This document shows, piece after piece, positions 19,143 through 28,059 of a DNA stretch of 64,000 nucleotides. Below the pieces are notes generated by a model. The model made no database searches. It had not been told where the DNA came from and saw only the letters and a program-made list of their open reading frames with translations. This DNA comes from an uncultured Trichococcus sp. (GTDB lineage: Bacteria; Bacillota; Bacilli; Lactobacillales; Aerococcaceae): NCBI RefSeq assembly GCF_963663645.1, contig NZ_OY760503.1, positions 755,001 to 819,000 on the forward strand, written 5' to 3'. Position 1 is the stretch's first letter. Every line of letters begins with the position of its first letter. Position numbers and translations under genes: made by a program.

Positions 19143-20123
19143 CTACATATTGCGATAAAGCAATTGCTCAGTTAATTTCGTTAGCGTTTCCTTTACGGGC
19201 TGGTCCGGCAATTTTTTGATCAGCTTCAGTGCTTTCGTCGTGTACTTCTTGGCCAAAGCCTGTGCCGAGCGGTTGCCGCCATAGCGTTCCACCAAAGCAT
19301 GGATCTCCGCGAGCTCCGCAGCGGTCACATCCGCTCCTTTGGCGATATATGCTGCGAACGCTTTGCGATCGGCCTGCATCGCATACAGCACGGGCGCGGT
19401 GTAGATGCCGTTGCGGAAATCGCTCAGAGCCGGTTTGCCCAAGGTCTTTTCGTCCTGCGTGTAGTCCAACACATCATCCATGACCTGAAAAGCCATGCCG
19501 ATGTTGTGGCCGATCCGGTAGGCCAACTGCGCCAGCTTCTCGTCCTCATCCGAACCATAGGCCCCGGCATAGCAGCTCAACGCGAATAGTTGGGCCGTCT
19601 TGCCTTGGATCTGGCGCAAGTAATCGCGCATGCGCATGTTCGGATTGTAGCGCATATCCATCTGGTTCAACTCGCCGATCAGGATGCTCTCCATCCCGTT
19701 CGTGTCGATTTTCAGCACAGACGCATCGCCCGCGTATGCGGACAGCAGCCGGAAACAGACTGTGAACAGGTAATCCCCCGAATAGACGGCAATCTGATTG
19801 CCGAAAGCCCGGTTCATCGTCTCCTGGCCTCGGCGGGTGCCGGCTTCATCGATCACGTCGTCATGCATCAATGTCGCCGTATGCAACAATTCCACCGCAG
19901 CCGCGATCGCCTGTGCCCGCTCCGCATCCCGTTCCGGGGAATAGTGCGAAAACAACAGGCAATAGGCAGGCCGCAGCATCTTGCCGCCCGAAAGCAAGCG
20001 CGCGAGAATCGCCTCCCTGACCGCCTGGTTTTTGAGCGTTATGTTTTTTTCCAACAGCTCATTGGTGGCGACCAATTCCGCCTGCAACAGCGGATACTGG
20101 TCCCACATCGAATGAATTTTCAT
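19143..20123 (-). CDS. dmkB: Long-chain polyprenyl diphosphate synthase (EET quinone)
   Basis: Makes the isoprenoid tail for quinone. Both Asp-rich motifs are intact: MHDDVIDEAGTRRG (FARM) and QVMDDVLDYTQDEKTLGKP (SARM). Start ATG at 20123 (MKIHSMWDQY) follows AAGGAG and gives 326 residues; the longer reading frame upstream has no ribosome site. It is 34 bases after eetA. Location with eetA, ndh2, dmkA and eetB supports the DmkB assignment rather than the general HepT or GerC-type synthase. Confidence 0.87.
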   Translation of the reverse strand: MKIHSMWDQYPLLQAELVATNELLEKNITLKNQAVREAILARLLSGGKMLRPAYCLLFSHYSPERDAERAQAIAAAVELLHTATLMHDDVIDEAGTRRGQETMNRAFGNQIAVYSGDYLFTVCFRLLSAYAGDASVLKIDTNGMESILIGELNQMDMRYNPNMRMRDYLRQIQGKTAQLFALSCYAGAYGSDEDEKLAQLAYRIGHNIGMAFQVMDDVLDYTQDEKTLGKPALSDFRNGIYTAPVLYAMQADRKAFAAYIAKGADVTAAELAEIHALVERYGGNRSAQALAKKYTTKALKLIKKLPDQPVKETLTKLTEQLLYRNM

Positions 20124-20157
20124 ACAAAACTCCTTTTGTTCTGCCCTTAAGTATTTG

Positions 20158-20580
20158 TCAGGAGATGATGTCGAGGGCCTCTTCATCGTCAGCAGTCGTC
20201 CCTTGGGCGCCCCGCACCTCAATCAGCACACGGTTCGGCAGACACATGATCGTCTCCCCGATGTCATCCTTCGCGCCCATGCGCACACACAATTGGTCAT
20301 CGCAATCGGCGGAGGCGATCCGGATTTGGGATCCTTCCCGCACAATCACGTTCTCGTGCCCATGGTCGTCATGGAAAACATAGGTTTCCGTTTTTCCGTC
20401 ATTCTTCAGGACAAACTCTTTCACCACTTTGCCGTCCACGCTGATGACCGCAATCTTATCCGCGCTCTCCGCGTTGGCTTGGTGGTAGCTGAAGACCCCC
20501 AACGGCAGGAAGGAAGCCGCCATCAAAAAAAGGATGATGAGCAGATCGCCTCTGCGGATCATTTTCAGGTATTTTCTCAT
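20158..20580 (-). CDS. eetA: NusG domain II-containing membrane-anchored protein EetA
   Basis: A 140-residue protein with one N-terminal membrane anchor (LLIILFLMAASFLPLGVFSY) and an outward-facing NusG-domain-II-like beta domain with DCDDQLCVRMG and GETIMCLPNRVLIEV. Such proteins accompany EetB in flavin-based EET loci and are required for electron transfer, probably at the membrane; the biochemical role is not settled. Start ATG at 20580 follows AGAGGAG. It is downstream of ndh2 behind a terminator-like hairpin. Confidence 0.82.
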   Translation of the reverse strand: MRKYLKMIRRGDLLIILFLMAASFLPLGVFSYHQANAESADKIAVISVDGKVVKEFVLKNDGKTETYVFHDDHGHENVIVREGSQIRIASADCDDQLCVRMGAKDDIGETIMCLPNRVLIEVRGAQGTTADDEEALDIIS

Positions 20581-20599
20581 TTCCCCGCTCCTCTCTTCC

Positions 20600-20637
20600 A
20601 AAAAGAAAAGAGTTAAGGCAAGTCTCCCCACCTTAAC
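20600..20637 (-). terminator. Terminator after ndh2
   Basis: Minus-strand GTTAAGG / CCTTAAC stem with a 12-base loop, then TCTTTTCTTTTT. Placed just before the eetA ribosome site, so it probably attenuates rather than fully ends transcription. Confidence 0.65.
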
Positions 20638-20652
20638 CCTGTTAGATCGTTA

Positions 20653-22521
20653 TTATTGACCGACGCCCGGTCTATAGATTGATTTTGTCTTACCGTACCA
20701 CCAGTTGTCAAGTTTCTTCTGGATCCACGGAATCACATAGTAGTCCAACCCGAAGGCTCTGCCCGATCCGTTCATCAAGGCTATGGCCACCGGAATGAAC
20801 CACATGTTCACCCAGTAGAACATACCGGATAAGGAGAACGAGATCACCAATGCGATTGTTGCGGCATTCGCCAAGAAAGTGAACAAGCCAGCGATGATCG
20901 CCAAACCGATCAGCAACTCGACAATCGTCATGAATTTCTGGAAGAACAAAGCCATTTCCACGTTCGGGATCATGACTTGCATGATGCTATTGAACCACTC
21001 AGGTGCTTCTTTGAAGATCATCATCGGCTCTTCGCCATAGGCATAGCTCAAACCGAACACCGGATGGCTGACCGTTTCCGTGACAGCTTCGGATGCTCCG
21101 GTTGTCGCTTCCTTCAGCCAAGCGAAAGGCAGGACAACCTCATCACCGAACCAAGAAGTCGTGCCGTACAGACCGTAGATCTTCTTGACCGCTTCCCAGG
21201 TCCACATGCTGCCGTAGAAGACACGCAATGGCAGCGCCCAAAGCACGTTACCCAAACGGGACAAGTGGCCACGGAAGATGTTGCGTTTTTCTTTGATATG
21301 GAAGAATTCATGATAAATGTATTGGACGAAATAATAGCCTGAACCGATCGTCATGAAGTAGAACAAGTTCACGATATGCTTCACGAGCATCGCTATGAAG
21401 CCGCTCAAATGGATTTTGTCCATCAAGTAAGCAACGCCATAACGGGAACCGATCGAAATCATGAACCCTTGATACGTGCCTTTGTGTTCGTGCTTCTCTG
21501 TGCCTTCGATAGAAGCGATGATGTTGGCTGCGGCTGTGTGTGCCGTTTGTTCCGCGGACTGAACGATCTGCGGAACCGGCGCATTGTCTTTGTCAGGCTC
21601 TTCGTAGTAGACTAAGTCCCCTGCCAAGTAGACGCCATCGGAATCTTTCGCTTCCATGTATTTATTGGCTACCAAACGGCCCGCTCTTGCTTGCTCGATG
21701 CCGTAAGCGGCTGCGTCCGAGTTGGCTTTTACCCCTGCCGTCCAGATCAATGTGTGTGTCGGAATGACCGTTCCATCAGACAACTCGACGCTGTCCTTCT
21801 CGACGTTCGCGACCCCATTGCCTTTGATGATCTGGATGCCTTGCTTCAGCATGTATTTCTCAGCTTTTTGTTGTTCCTTTTCGGTTACGACACCCAAAAT
21901 CTGCGGTGCAGCTTCAACCAGATAAAGGCTGAATTCAGCCGGATCCAATTTGTTGGCTTTAGCCAGATGGTCTTTCCATTCCATCAAGTCGCCGACCAGT
22001 TCCACGCCGGTAAAACCAGCACCGCTGACTACTGCAGTCAACATTGCTTTGCGTTTCGCATCATCGTGTTCATTTGAGGCTGCTTCGACCGTATCCTGGA
22101 TATGACGGCGGATTTTGTTCGCATCTTCCCAAGACCACATCGTGAAGGCATGCTCATCGACGCCCGGGACGTTGAACGTATTCGGCTCTCCACCCATCGC
22201 CAGGATCAAATAGTCGTAATTGAAGCTGTGGCTGCTGGTTGTGACCACTTTGGCTTCACGGTCCACATGGGTGACTTCATCCGTAATGATATCCACGTTT
22301 TTGCTACGGCTGAACAGACGTTGCAGATCATATTGAATCGCATCGGGCTGCACACGTCCCGCTGCCACCTCATGCAACTCAGTCATGTACGTTTGGTAGG
22401 AATGTTTGTCGATCAAGGTGATCAAGACATCCGGATTTTTCTTGAAATGTCGGGACAATTTCTTCGCGGCGGCCACACCGGCAAAGCCTGCTCCCACAAC
22501 CACAATATTCTTTTTACTCAT
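20653..22521 (-). CDS. ndh2: Type II NADH dehydrogenase with C-terminal membrane domain (EET-type Ndh2)
   Basis: Membrane flavoprotein passing electrons from NADH to the quinone pool. FAD-binding VVGAGFAGVAA at the N-terminus, NAD-binding VVSGAGFTGVELVGDL in the middle, and an AGD motif (VYLAGDLVYYEEP) are present. At 622 residues it is about 200 longer than ordinary Ndh. The extra C-terminal part has several hydrophobic helices of a DoxX-like type, as in the Ndh2 of Listeria EET. It has its own promoter and is the first gene of the ndh2-eetA-dmkB run. Confidence 0.92.
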   Translation of the reverse strand: MSKKNIVVVGAGFAGVAAAKKLSRHFKKNPDVLITLIDKHSYQTYMTELHEVAAGRVQPDAIQYDLQRLFSRSKNVDIITDEVTHVDREAKVVTTSSHSFNYDYLILAMGGEPNTFNVPGVDEHAFTMWSWEDANKIRRHIQDTVEAASNEHDDAKRKAMLTAVVSGAGFTGVELVGDLMEWKDHLAKANKLDPAEFSLYLVEAAPQILGVVTEKEQQKAEKYMLKQGIQIIKGNGVANVEKDSVELSDGTVIPTHTLIWTAGVKANSDAAAYGIEQARAGRLVANKYMEAKDSDGVYLAGDLVYYEEPDKDNAPVPQIVQSAEQTAHTAAANIIASIEGTEKHEHKGTYQGFMISIGSRYGVAYLMDKIHLSGFIAMLVKHIVNLFYFMTIGSGYYFVQYIYHEFFHIKEKRNIFRGHLSRLGNVLWALPLRVFYGSMWTWEAVKKIYGLYGTTSWFGDEVVLPFAWLKEATTGASEAVTETVSHPVFGLSYAYGEEPMMIFKEAPEWFNSIMQVMIPNVEMALFFQKFMTIVELLIGLAIIAGLFTFLANAATIALVISFSLSGMFYWVNMWFIPVAIALMNGSGRAFGLDYYVIPWIQKKLDNWWYGKTKSIYRPGVGQ

Positions 22522-22594
22522 TTGGCAGTCTCCTTTTTTCTATGTCCAGCGCATTGCTGCGCCTAATCACTTATTTAAAATAACCACATTTATA

Positions 22595-22623
22595 AGTATA
22601 GTGTATTTGTGAATAATTGTCCA
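22595..22623 (-). promoter_or_regulatory. Promoter for ndh2-eetA-dmkB
   Basis: Minus-strand TGGACA (22618-22623), 17-base spacer, TATACT (22595-22600): one mismatch in each hexamer. About 75 bases upstream of the ndh2 start. Confidence 0.75.
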
Positions 22624-22748
22624 TGCAAAACCCGGAAGTAGTATGAAAAAGTTCCTCTATGAGCATTTTTTCATCTTTTTCACTTTGTTTTCTTCCTCAC
22701 GCAGCATCGTAAAACCTTTCGCATTGGAGATGTTACCGCAATAAAGCG

Positions 22749-23336
22749 CTAGTCATGCTCTTTCCGATAGACCAGTGAAGCCTCATACCACGCTTTCGTC
22801 AATTTACTTTTAGAGGACTCATCCAATTGGAACTGACGGATCGTCGAGACATGCTCCAACAAGTAATTCGCCGCCACCCCGACCGCGATCCCGGAGAAGA
22901 TGCCGGTCACGGAAAGAATCGGCAAGTAAAGCATCACGCTGAACGATTGCGCAATCAGACTTGCCATCGCCAACTGACCGACATTATGCAGAATCCCGCC
23001 GGCAGCACTGATGCCGATCATGCTGACCCGCTTCGGCCCCAGAAGCCGGACCAAAAGCATCCCGCCATAACTCAAAAAAGCCCCCGCAAAACTGTACAGG
23101 AAGGTCGATAACGTCCCGCCCAGCAACGTCGAAATCAAGAGCCGCATCCACACGACCTTCAGACTGTCCTTATAAGGCAGCGTAAAGATCGCCAATAATG
23201 TAATGATGTTCGCCAAACCCAGCTTCGCACCCGGCGCAAACGCGAAAGGAAACGGAATCGCCCGCTCCAGCATCGTGATGACCACACCCTGCGCAGCCAA
23301 TAATGAAATATAGATCAAACGTTTATTTTTATTCAT
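22749..23336 (-). CDS. eetB: Gx transporter / heptaprenyl-synthase-component-I-like membrane protein EetB
   Basis: A 195-residue polytopic membrane protein with about five helices and the conserved GAKLGLANIITLLAIF and GGILHNVGQLAMASLI segments. The family is annotated as Gx transporter or HepS component I. In EET loci EetB pairs with EetA and resembles ECF substrate-binding subunits. Its ligand is unknown; a flavin or quinone-precursor role has been proposed. Start ATG at 23336. It lies at the upstream end of the EET locus, next to the AT-rich defence island. Confidence 0.82.
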   Translation of the reverse strand: MNKNKRLIYISLLAAQGVVITMLERAIPFPFAFAPGAKLGLANIITLLAIFTLPYKDSLKVVWMRLLISTLLGGTLSTFLYSFAGAFLSYGGMLLVRLLGPKRVSMIGISAAGGILHNVGQLAMASLIAQSFSVMLYLPILSVTGIFSGIAVGVAANYLLEHVSTIRQFQLDESSKSKLTKAWYEASLVYRKEHD

Positions 23337-23386
23337 AATTTTGTCCTTGCTTATTAAAATTCGTACCTAAAGTGTAGCACAATTGC

Positions 23387-23414
23387 AAAAAAAAAGAACA
23401 TCACAAGTGTTCTC
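23387..23414 (-). terminator. Terminator-like hairpin upstream of eetB
   Basis: Minus-strand AGAACA / TGTTCT stem with a 7-base loop followed by nine T residues. It could insulate eetB from transcription coming out of the defence island. Confidence 0.55.
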
Positions 23415-23589
23415 CATTCTACTAAATAAGAAAGCGCTAAAAAGAATTATGTTATACTCTACCTATACAAAAAACCTCATTGCTAACATTTCTACAGTTT
23501 TTGTTTGTGACAAGATAAAGTTTCAGCCTATATTATCGGGTAACCACATAAACTATTAAAGTATTTTAGTAATATTAGGGGAGATATCT

Positions 23590-24006
23590 ATGGCCGACAA
23601 GATAACTTCAGAACAAAGAAGAAAAAATATGCAAGCGATAAAGTCACATTCAAAACTAGAAGAATTGGTAACCAAAGAACTCTGGAAAAAAGGTGTGCGA
23701 TACAGACGTAATTCGCATGAATTATTAGGAAAACCCGACGTTTCAATAAAAAAATATAGGCTTGTGATATTTATTGACTCCTGTTTTTGGCATTCTTGTC
23801 CTATCCATGGAAAAGTACCAAAAACAAATGTTGAGTTTTGGGAGAAGAAACTTAGAAAAAATAAAGAGAGAGATAACTTAGTCAATAATTACTACCGTAC
23901 TAACGGATGGCACGTCATTAGAATTTGGGAACATGAAATTCACGAAAATTTAGAGGTAGTAATAGAAAATATCATCACCACTATTAACTTATTGAAAAAT
24001 TCATAA
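23590..24006 (+). CDS. vsr: Very short patch repair endonuclease
   Basis: A 138-residue DNA mismatch endonuclease of the Vsr family, which nicks beside T:G mismatches made by deamination of 5-methylcytosine. The N-terminus (TSEQRRKNMQAIKSHSKLEE) is typical. The catalytic region has GKPDVS with D50, then VIFIDSCFWHSCPIH, with the His/Cys residues used for zinc binding and catalysis. Two C5 methyltransferases follow on the opposite strand, convergent, which explains its presence. Start ATG at 23590 follows AGGGGAG. Strongly AT-rich compared with the EET genes. Confidence 0.93.
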   Translation: MADKITSEQRRKNMQAIKSHSKLEELVTKELWKKGVRYRRNSHELLGKPDVSIKKYRLVIFIDSCFWHSCPIHGKVPKTNVEFWEKKLRKNKERDNLVNNYYRTNGWHVIRIWEHEIHENLEVVIENIITTINLLKNS

Positions 24007-24190
24007 GTTAATTTACTTCTATTTCATAACTTTAAACGAACACTTAAATTCTTGATATATGATTTTAATAACAAATATTATTACTTTGAATATAATCAGA
24101 ATCCAACAAAGTAATTCGGTGCAAGCAATACCAAAACAATCTTTTGGGCTCGTTATTTATATAAAATCACTTTCAAATTAATTTTATTGA

Positions 24191-24221
24191 TAAAAAAGAG
24201 CAACCTTATATTGGTTGCTCT
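24191..24221 (-). terminator. Terminator after the C5 methyltransferase operon
   Basis: Minus-strand AGAGCAACC / GGTTGCTCT (perfect 9 bp, 7-base loop) followed by TTTTTTA. The 24007-24190 stretch between vsr and this terminator holds no gene I can support. Confidence 0.88.
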
Positions 24222-24241
24222 ACCTTCTATCCATATTTTAA

Positions 24242-25231
24242 TTATTGGAGAACATCATTAAGCATACTATTACTTCCCATAGTCAACATTATAGAATTAA
24301 AGATATGCCAAGCTAAGACTGGAGGTATTGCATTACCAATTTGTCTATAGGCATCTCCCTCGCTACCCAAAAATTCAAATGAATCCGGAAATGATTGAAT
24401 ACGAGCGGCTTCTCGAGGAGTAAACCTCCTATATAATTCATTTTCTGGTTCTACCAGCAAAACAGGATCCCTTGAATTTAAACTTACTTTTGCTAAATGA
24501 CTTGTGATCGTTAAACACGGCTCATCTAAATTCTGATACAATCCTCTTTTCATATTATTTTTTGCTTTCTTCATTCCCTCAACTGCTCGTTCAGAGAAAT
24601 AATATTTCTTTTCTTCAATCCTTAAATTGGGCACAGCTACAGATAATGGGACCCATTGATTTTCAGTTGTTTTTTCCGGAAAATAAAAGGATGTATCTAA
24701 ATCTTTGCGAACCCCGACAATAAATACTCGTTGTCTTTTCTGCGGAACACCATAATCTGCTGAATTAATAAGTTCAGCATGAATATTATAACCCGCATCA
24801 GCAAATTCAGACTTCACCTTCTCAAAAATTTTCCCCTTGTGTAATGTCATAAAGCCTTTCACATTTTCTGCAACTACAAATTTAGGTTGCTTATCTTTTG
24901 CAATGCGAACCATTTGCTTATAAAGATTCGCCCTATCATCAAAAGGATCTTTGGTTGGATTTACCGTACTAAACGATTGACAAGGAAACCCTCCTACCAA
25001 TATATCATGGTCCGGAATCGATGAAGATGGAACTTCGCATATATCCCCACAGACTACTTCGTGAGAATCAAAATTATGAGTGTACGTATTGATAGCCTTT
25101 TGATCAATATCTATACCGTAAACAATCTCTATAGGCAGTTTTGCGTAATATTTATTGTTAAATTCAAAATCTCCTCTAATACCTACATCGGCACCACCCG
25201 CGCCGCAAAATAATGATACTGCTTTATACAT
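24242..25231 (-). CDS. DNA (cytosine-5) methyltransferase (first copy)
   Basis: A 329-residue m5C methyltransferase. Ordered motifs: I (SLFCGAGGADVG), IV with catalytic Cys (GGFPCQSFS), VI (ENVKGF), VIII (QKRQRVFIVG), IX (FTPREAARIQSFPDSF) and X (QIGNAIPP). The target-recognition region lies between VIII and IX. It is the last gene of the HTH-methyltransferase-DUF3883-methyltransferase run, 14 bases after the DUF3883 gene. Clearly different from the second methyltransferase here, so the two probably recognise different strands or sites. The recognition sequence cannot be read. Confidence 0.95.
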   Translation of the reverse strand: MYKAVSLFCGAGGADVGIRGDFEFNNKYYAKLPIEIVYGIDIDQKAINTYTHNFDSHEVVCGDICEVPSSSIPDHDILVGGFPCQSFSTVNPTKDPFDDRANLYKQMVRIAKDKQPKFVVAENVKGFMTLHKGKIFEKVKSEFADAGYNIHAELINSADYGVPQKRQRVFIVGVRKDLDTSFYFPEKTTENQWVPLSVAVPNLRIEEKKYYFSERAVEGMKKAKNNMKRGLYQNLDEPCLTITSHLAKVSLNSRDPVLLVEPENELYRRFTPREAARIQSFPDSFEFLGSEGDAYRQIGNAIPPVLAWHIFNSIMLTMGSNSMLNDVLQ

Positions 25232-25245
25232 TTAAAGATCCCCCA

Positions 25246-26625
25246 TTATAATGTGCAATCAATTGCATCATTCTGAAATTCTACTCGGTAAGTCATGGGT
25301 GTTACCCCAAGTTTCTTGTCTAGGACCTTTTGATATAAGTCATTTATTACAAACATTACAACTTTCCCGCGAACAAAATATACCCTGTAAATAGAATAGT
25401 AATTTTTATGCTGTTGTGATGCCACCCATTCATTTCTAGTTATTGTAACTGAGTCTAACCATAAGCAATCATTCAGATCTGGTTCTGTAACCCTTTTAGT
25501 TGACTTTACTTCTATATATTTTACAAATTCAGAAGTGCCACCCGGTTCAGCAATAACCGATTGAATATCGTAACCTAGACCTTTAATACCACCTAGATGT
25601 TTAACTTTATTAACTAGTCGTTGATTAAATTTAGCTACACGGTTTTTTTCATATTCAAAAACATAGCGCTCTCCTTCATCTCCAAGATCTTTTCTAGTAT
25701 CTTTGAGAATGACAGAAATCTGTTCTTGGTCAACACCTAGCGCACTGGCCGTAGTGTAAAAACTTGTGACCTCTTTGGATAGCTTAGAGTAATAGTAGTC
25801 CCACTCATTTTGAAATTTAAGCTTCTCTTCTCGTGTATCTAAATTGTAATTATAAACGTTAAAATCAGGAGCAACATTCCAACAATCTGCAATTATATTG
25901 ATTGCTTCTTCCTCTTTTATATTCAAATAGATTCTATGATTGGTTTCGACTACTAAATTAGCTAATTCTAAATAATTCAACTGTTCTGTTATGTGTTGAT
26001 AATAATACGATGATGCTTTGTCTCCGATATTAGCTATAACTCTATAAACATTAGCTTTTTCATCTAATTTTATTTGCTCAATAACTTCAGCAGGTGTTGC
26101 TTCGCCCCTCAACACATCTAAGGAATTCAAAATGTAATATCCTATTTGCTTTTTGTCTAAAACAATGTTTACATCTTTTGCCAATAACAAAGTTTTCAAA
26201 AGAAAGGCTAATGGCCTTACATTAATTTTGTCTTCTTTTCTTTGTATAACTGTTGCGATTTTTTGCATCCCGTTTGGAAACTGTAACTTATAACATACAT
26301 CTTTAAAAAAAGCCGGTTGATCATTATCTTCCAAAAATTTCTGAGTTCTTTCTGATTCATATACGAGGCCATCTTCCCCACAATAATACATTCCAAAGAG
26401 GCTGCCCGCAATCTCAGTTCTATGGTTGTTTAAGGTTTTATCGTTTCTAAATTCAGGCGGTAGATAATTAGAAAACGCCGAATTAAATTTTTCTGCAAAA
26501 ATAGTTTTTTCACACGGACATATTTCATTAATAACCTTCGCATATGCAGGAAGAAAATTATCTATCTCTCTTTTAGCTTTCCCACGAATAATAGTACATC
26601 GATACTGGTTTTCATGATTATACAT
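25246..26625 (-). CDS. DUF3883-domain protein, putative restriction endonuclease
   Basis: A 459-residue protein with no close named family visible in its helical N-terminal 300 residues. The C-terminal part has a PD-(D/E)xK-like nuclease arrangement of the DUF3883 type: LGDEGERYVFEYEKNR (about 315-330), then GYDIQSV, then KYIEVKSTK, giving E...D...ExK. It is sandwiched between two C5 methyltransferases with gaps of 14 and 15 bases, in one operon. This makes it the best candidate for the cleaving partner of a type II-like system. Enzyme activity is inferred. It could instead be a modification-dependent nuclease. Confidence 0.7.
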   Translation of the reverse strand: MYNHENQYRCTIIRGKAKREIDNFLPAYAKVINEICPCEKTIFAEKFNSAFSNYLPPEFRNDKTLNNHRTEIAGSLFGMYYCGEDGLVYESERTQKFLEDNDQPAFFKDVCYKLQFPNGMQKIATVIQRKEDKINVRPLAFLLKTLLLAKDVNIVLDKKQIGYYILNSLDVLRGEATPAEVIEQIKLDEKANVYRVIANIGDKASSYYYQHITEQLNYLELANLVVETNHRIYLNIKEEEAINIIADCWNVAPDFNVYNYNLDTREEKLKFQNEWDYYYSKLSKEVTSFYTTASALGVDQEQISVILKDTRKDLGDEGERYVFEYEKNRVAKFNQRLVNKVKHLGGIKGLGYDIQSVIAEPGGTSEFVKYIEVKSTKRVTEPDLNDCLWLDSVTITRNEWVASQQHKNYYSIYRVYFVRGKVVMFVINDLYQKVLDKKLGVTPMTYRVEFQNDAIDCTL

Positions 26626-26640
26626 TTTCGCACCTCTTAA

Positions 26641-27732
26641 TTATCCTCTGTTAAGTATTTTTTTTACTTCCTCTGCTAAAGATTGAGCCACTAAAGGTGG
26701 AACTGCATTCCCTACCTGCTTCAGTTGGCTCGTTTTAGTCCCTAAAAACCTAAAATCATCAGGAAATGACTGAATCCGCGCTGACTCTCTCACAGTAGGC
26801 ACTCTATTTTCCTTATAATGAAAATGATGATTGTGCCCAGTATCAATTGTAAAACAAGGTTTTTGACTATTCATTCTGGTCCAGGCAATGTTAACTTTTC
26901 TAGTGCCTTTCAATGCGTCAGGTAGACTTTTATAATTCCCACCATCTGGAACCAGCGCAATAATTTCTTTTGTTTTATCCTTATGGATTGTCGCCACGTG
27001 ATTAAATAAATAGTTACTCTTAGCCCTCATTTTTTTTTGATATGGGGTTTGAGGATTGACTTTATAATCTTCACACTCATTCAAAGCTACATCATCCGGA
27101 ATAAAATCTAAATCAGAGATAGCTTGTTCGCAAGTAAGAGGCTCTTCAAGCCAAAGGCCATCACCATGAGTGGGTGCTGGAAAGATAAATGTTCTAGTAT
27201 TTTTAAGCTTCTCCTGATTAATGCCTACGAAAAAGACTCTACGTCTTTTTTGAGGCACTCCATATTCTTCAGATGATAGCGTTTGATACTTAACCTCATA
27301 TCCAAGGGACGAAAAATCCTCAATAACCGAATCTTTTATACTCCCCCCAAATAATTTAATTAGTCCTGGAACATTCTCCATGATGAATACTTTAGGCTTA
27401 AATTCCCCTACAAAGTCGACAAAAGACTTATACAAAATGTTCCTAGGATCATCTATCATTCTTTTCCCAGATAATGAAAACCCTTGGCAGGGAGGACCAC
27501 CTATAATTACATCTATATCATCCTTTTGGATATTTAAAATTTTGAGAATCTCATTTGTATTAATAGTCGTTATATCTTTATTGATTACTTCAGCATCTGG
27601 AAAGTTGTGTTGATAAGTTACTACAGCATCTTCCCAAGCATCTATCCCTAGACGAACATTGTATCCTGCATCTTGAAACCCCTTTGAGAATCCTCCACTC
27701 CCACAAAACAAATCGATTACATTATATTTCAT
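26641..27732 (-). CDS. DNA (cytosine-5) methyltransferase (second copy)
   Basis: An m5C methyltransferase of 363 residues when started at ATG 27732 (MKYNVIDLFCGSGGFSKGF), which places motif I at the N-terminus as usual. Other motifs: GGPPCQGFSLSGKR (catalytic Cys), MENVPGL, QKRRRVFFVGI, and C-terminal VRESARIQSFPDDF and QVGNAVPP. The start overlaps the end of the HTH gene by 11 bases, so the two are translationally coupled. It differs from the other methyltransferase throughout the target-recognition region. Confidence 0.94.
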   Translation of the reverse strand: MKYNVIDLFCGSGGFSKGFQDAGYNVRLGIDAWEDAVVTYQHNFPDAEVINKDITTINTNEILKILNIQKDDIDVIIGGPPCQGFSLSGKRMIDDPRNILYKSFVDFVGEFKPKVFIMENVPGLIKLFGGSIKDSVIEDFSSLGYEVKYQTLSSEEYGVPQKRRRVFFVGINQEKLKNTRTFIFPAPTHGDGLWLEEPLTCEQAISDLDFIPDDVALNECEDYKVNPQTPYQKKMRAKSNYLFNHVATIHKDKTKEIIALVPDGGNYKSLPDALKGTRKVNIAWTRMNSQKPCFTIDTGHNHHFHYKENRVPTVRESARIQSFPDDFRFLGTKTSQLKQVGNAVPPLVAQSLAEEVKKILNRG

Positions 27733-27919
27733 TTTTATTATATCCCGCTTCCTTAATTTTACATCTAAAGTCATCTGGTTTCACCGCATCTTCAGGTATT
27801 GCCCAACAGTCCCCTAATTTAAAAATCCCCTCGATTCGGTCCTGAGAACATAATATTTGGACTCTTCTCTGAGAGATCCCCCATAAATCTGCTACTTGAC
27901 TTGTTGTGATATATTTCAT
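27722..27919 (-). CDS. Small helix-turn-helix DNA-binding protein, control-like
   Basis: A 65-residue protein made almost entirely of an excisionase/MerR-like winged HTH (TTSQVADLWGISQRRVQILCSQDRIEGIFKLGDCWAIPEDA). Such small proteins often precede DNA methyltransferase genes. It is first in the operon and overlaps the next gene, so it is positioned like a C (controller) protein. A 15-bp-spaced inverted repeat within its own promoter is a possible binding site. ATG at 27919 follows AGAGGTG. The regulatory role is inferred. Confidence 0.75.
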   Translation of the reverse strand: MKYITTSQVADLWGISQRRVQILCSQDRIEGIFKLGDCWAIPEDAVKPDDFRCKIKEAGYNKNEI

Positions 27920-27953
27920 AGATTTTCACCTCTAAAAAATAGTAACTTAATTA

Positions 27954-27995
27954 AGTATATTCTACGGGGCGAACAATAGCAAATAAATTCGCCCC
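27954..27995 (-). promoter_or_regulatory. Promoter with embedded inverted repeat for the RM operon
   Basis: Minus-strand TTGCTA (27977-27982), 17 bases, TATACT (27954-27959). An 8-bp perfect inverted repeat GGGGCGAA / TTCGCCCC (27966-27973 and 27988-27995) puts one arm in the spacer and one just upstream of the -35. A 12-bp palindrome ACTTAATTAAGT (27945-27956) overlaps the -10 and start region. This is a typical operator layout for autorepression. Confidence 0.65.
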
Positions 27996-28059
27996 AAAAA
28001 AGAACATGCATTCCCCCGGCTGTCTCTATTCAATTAAATACTTACATTTAATAATTTAT

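Noticed and set aside
27961-28000. GGGGCGAA/TTCGCCCC hairpin as a terminator
   Set aside because: There is no T-run after it on either strand, and it coincides with promoter hexamers, so an operator is a better reading.
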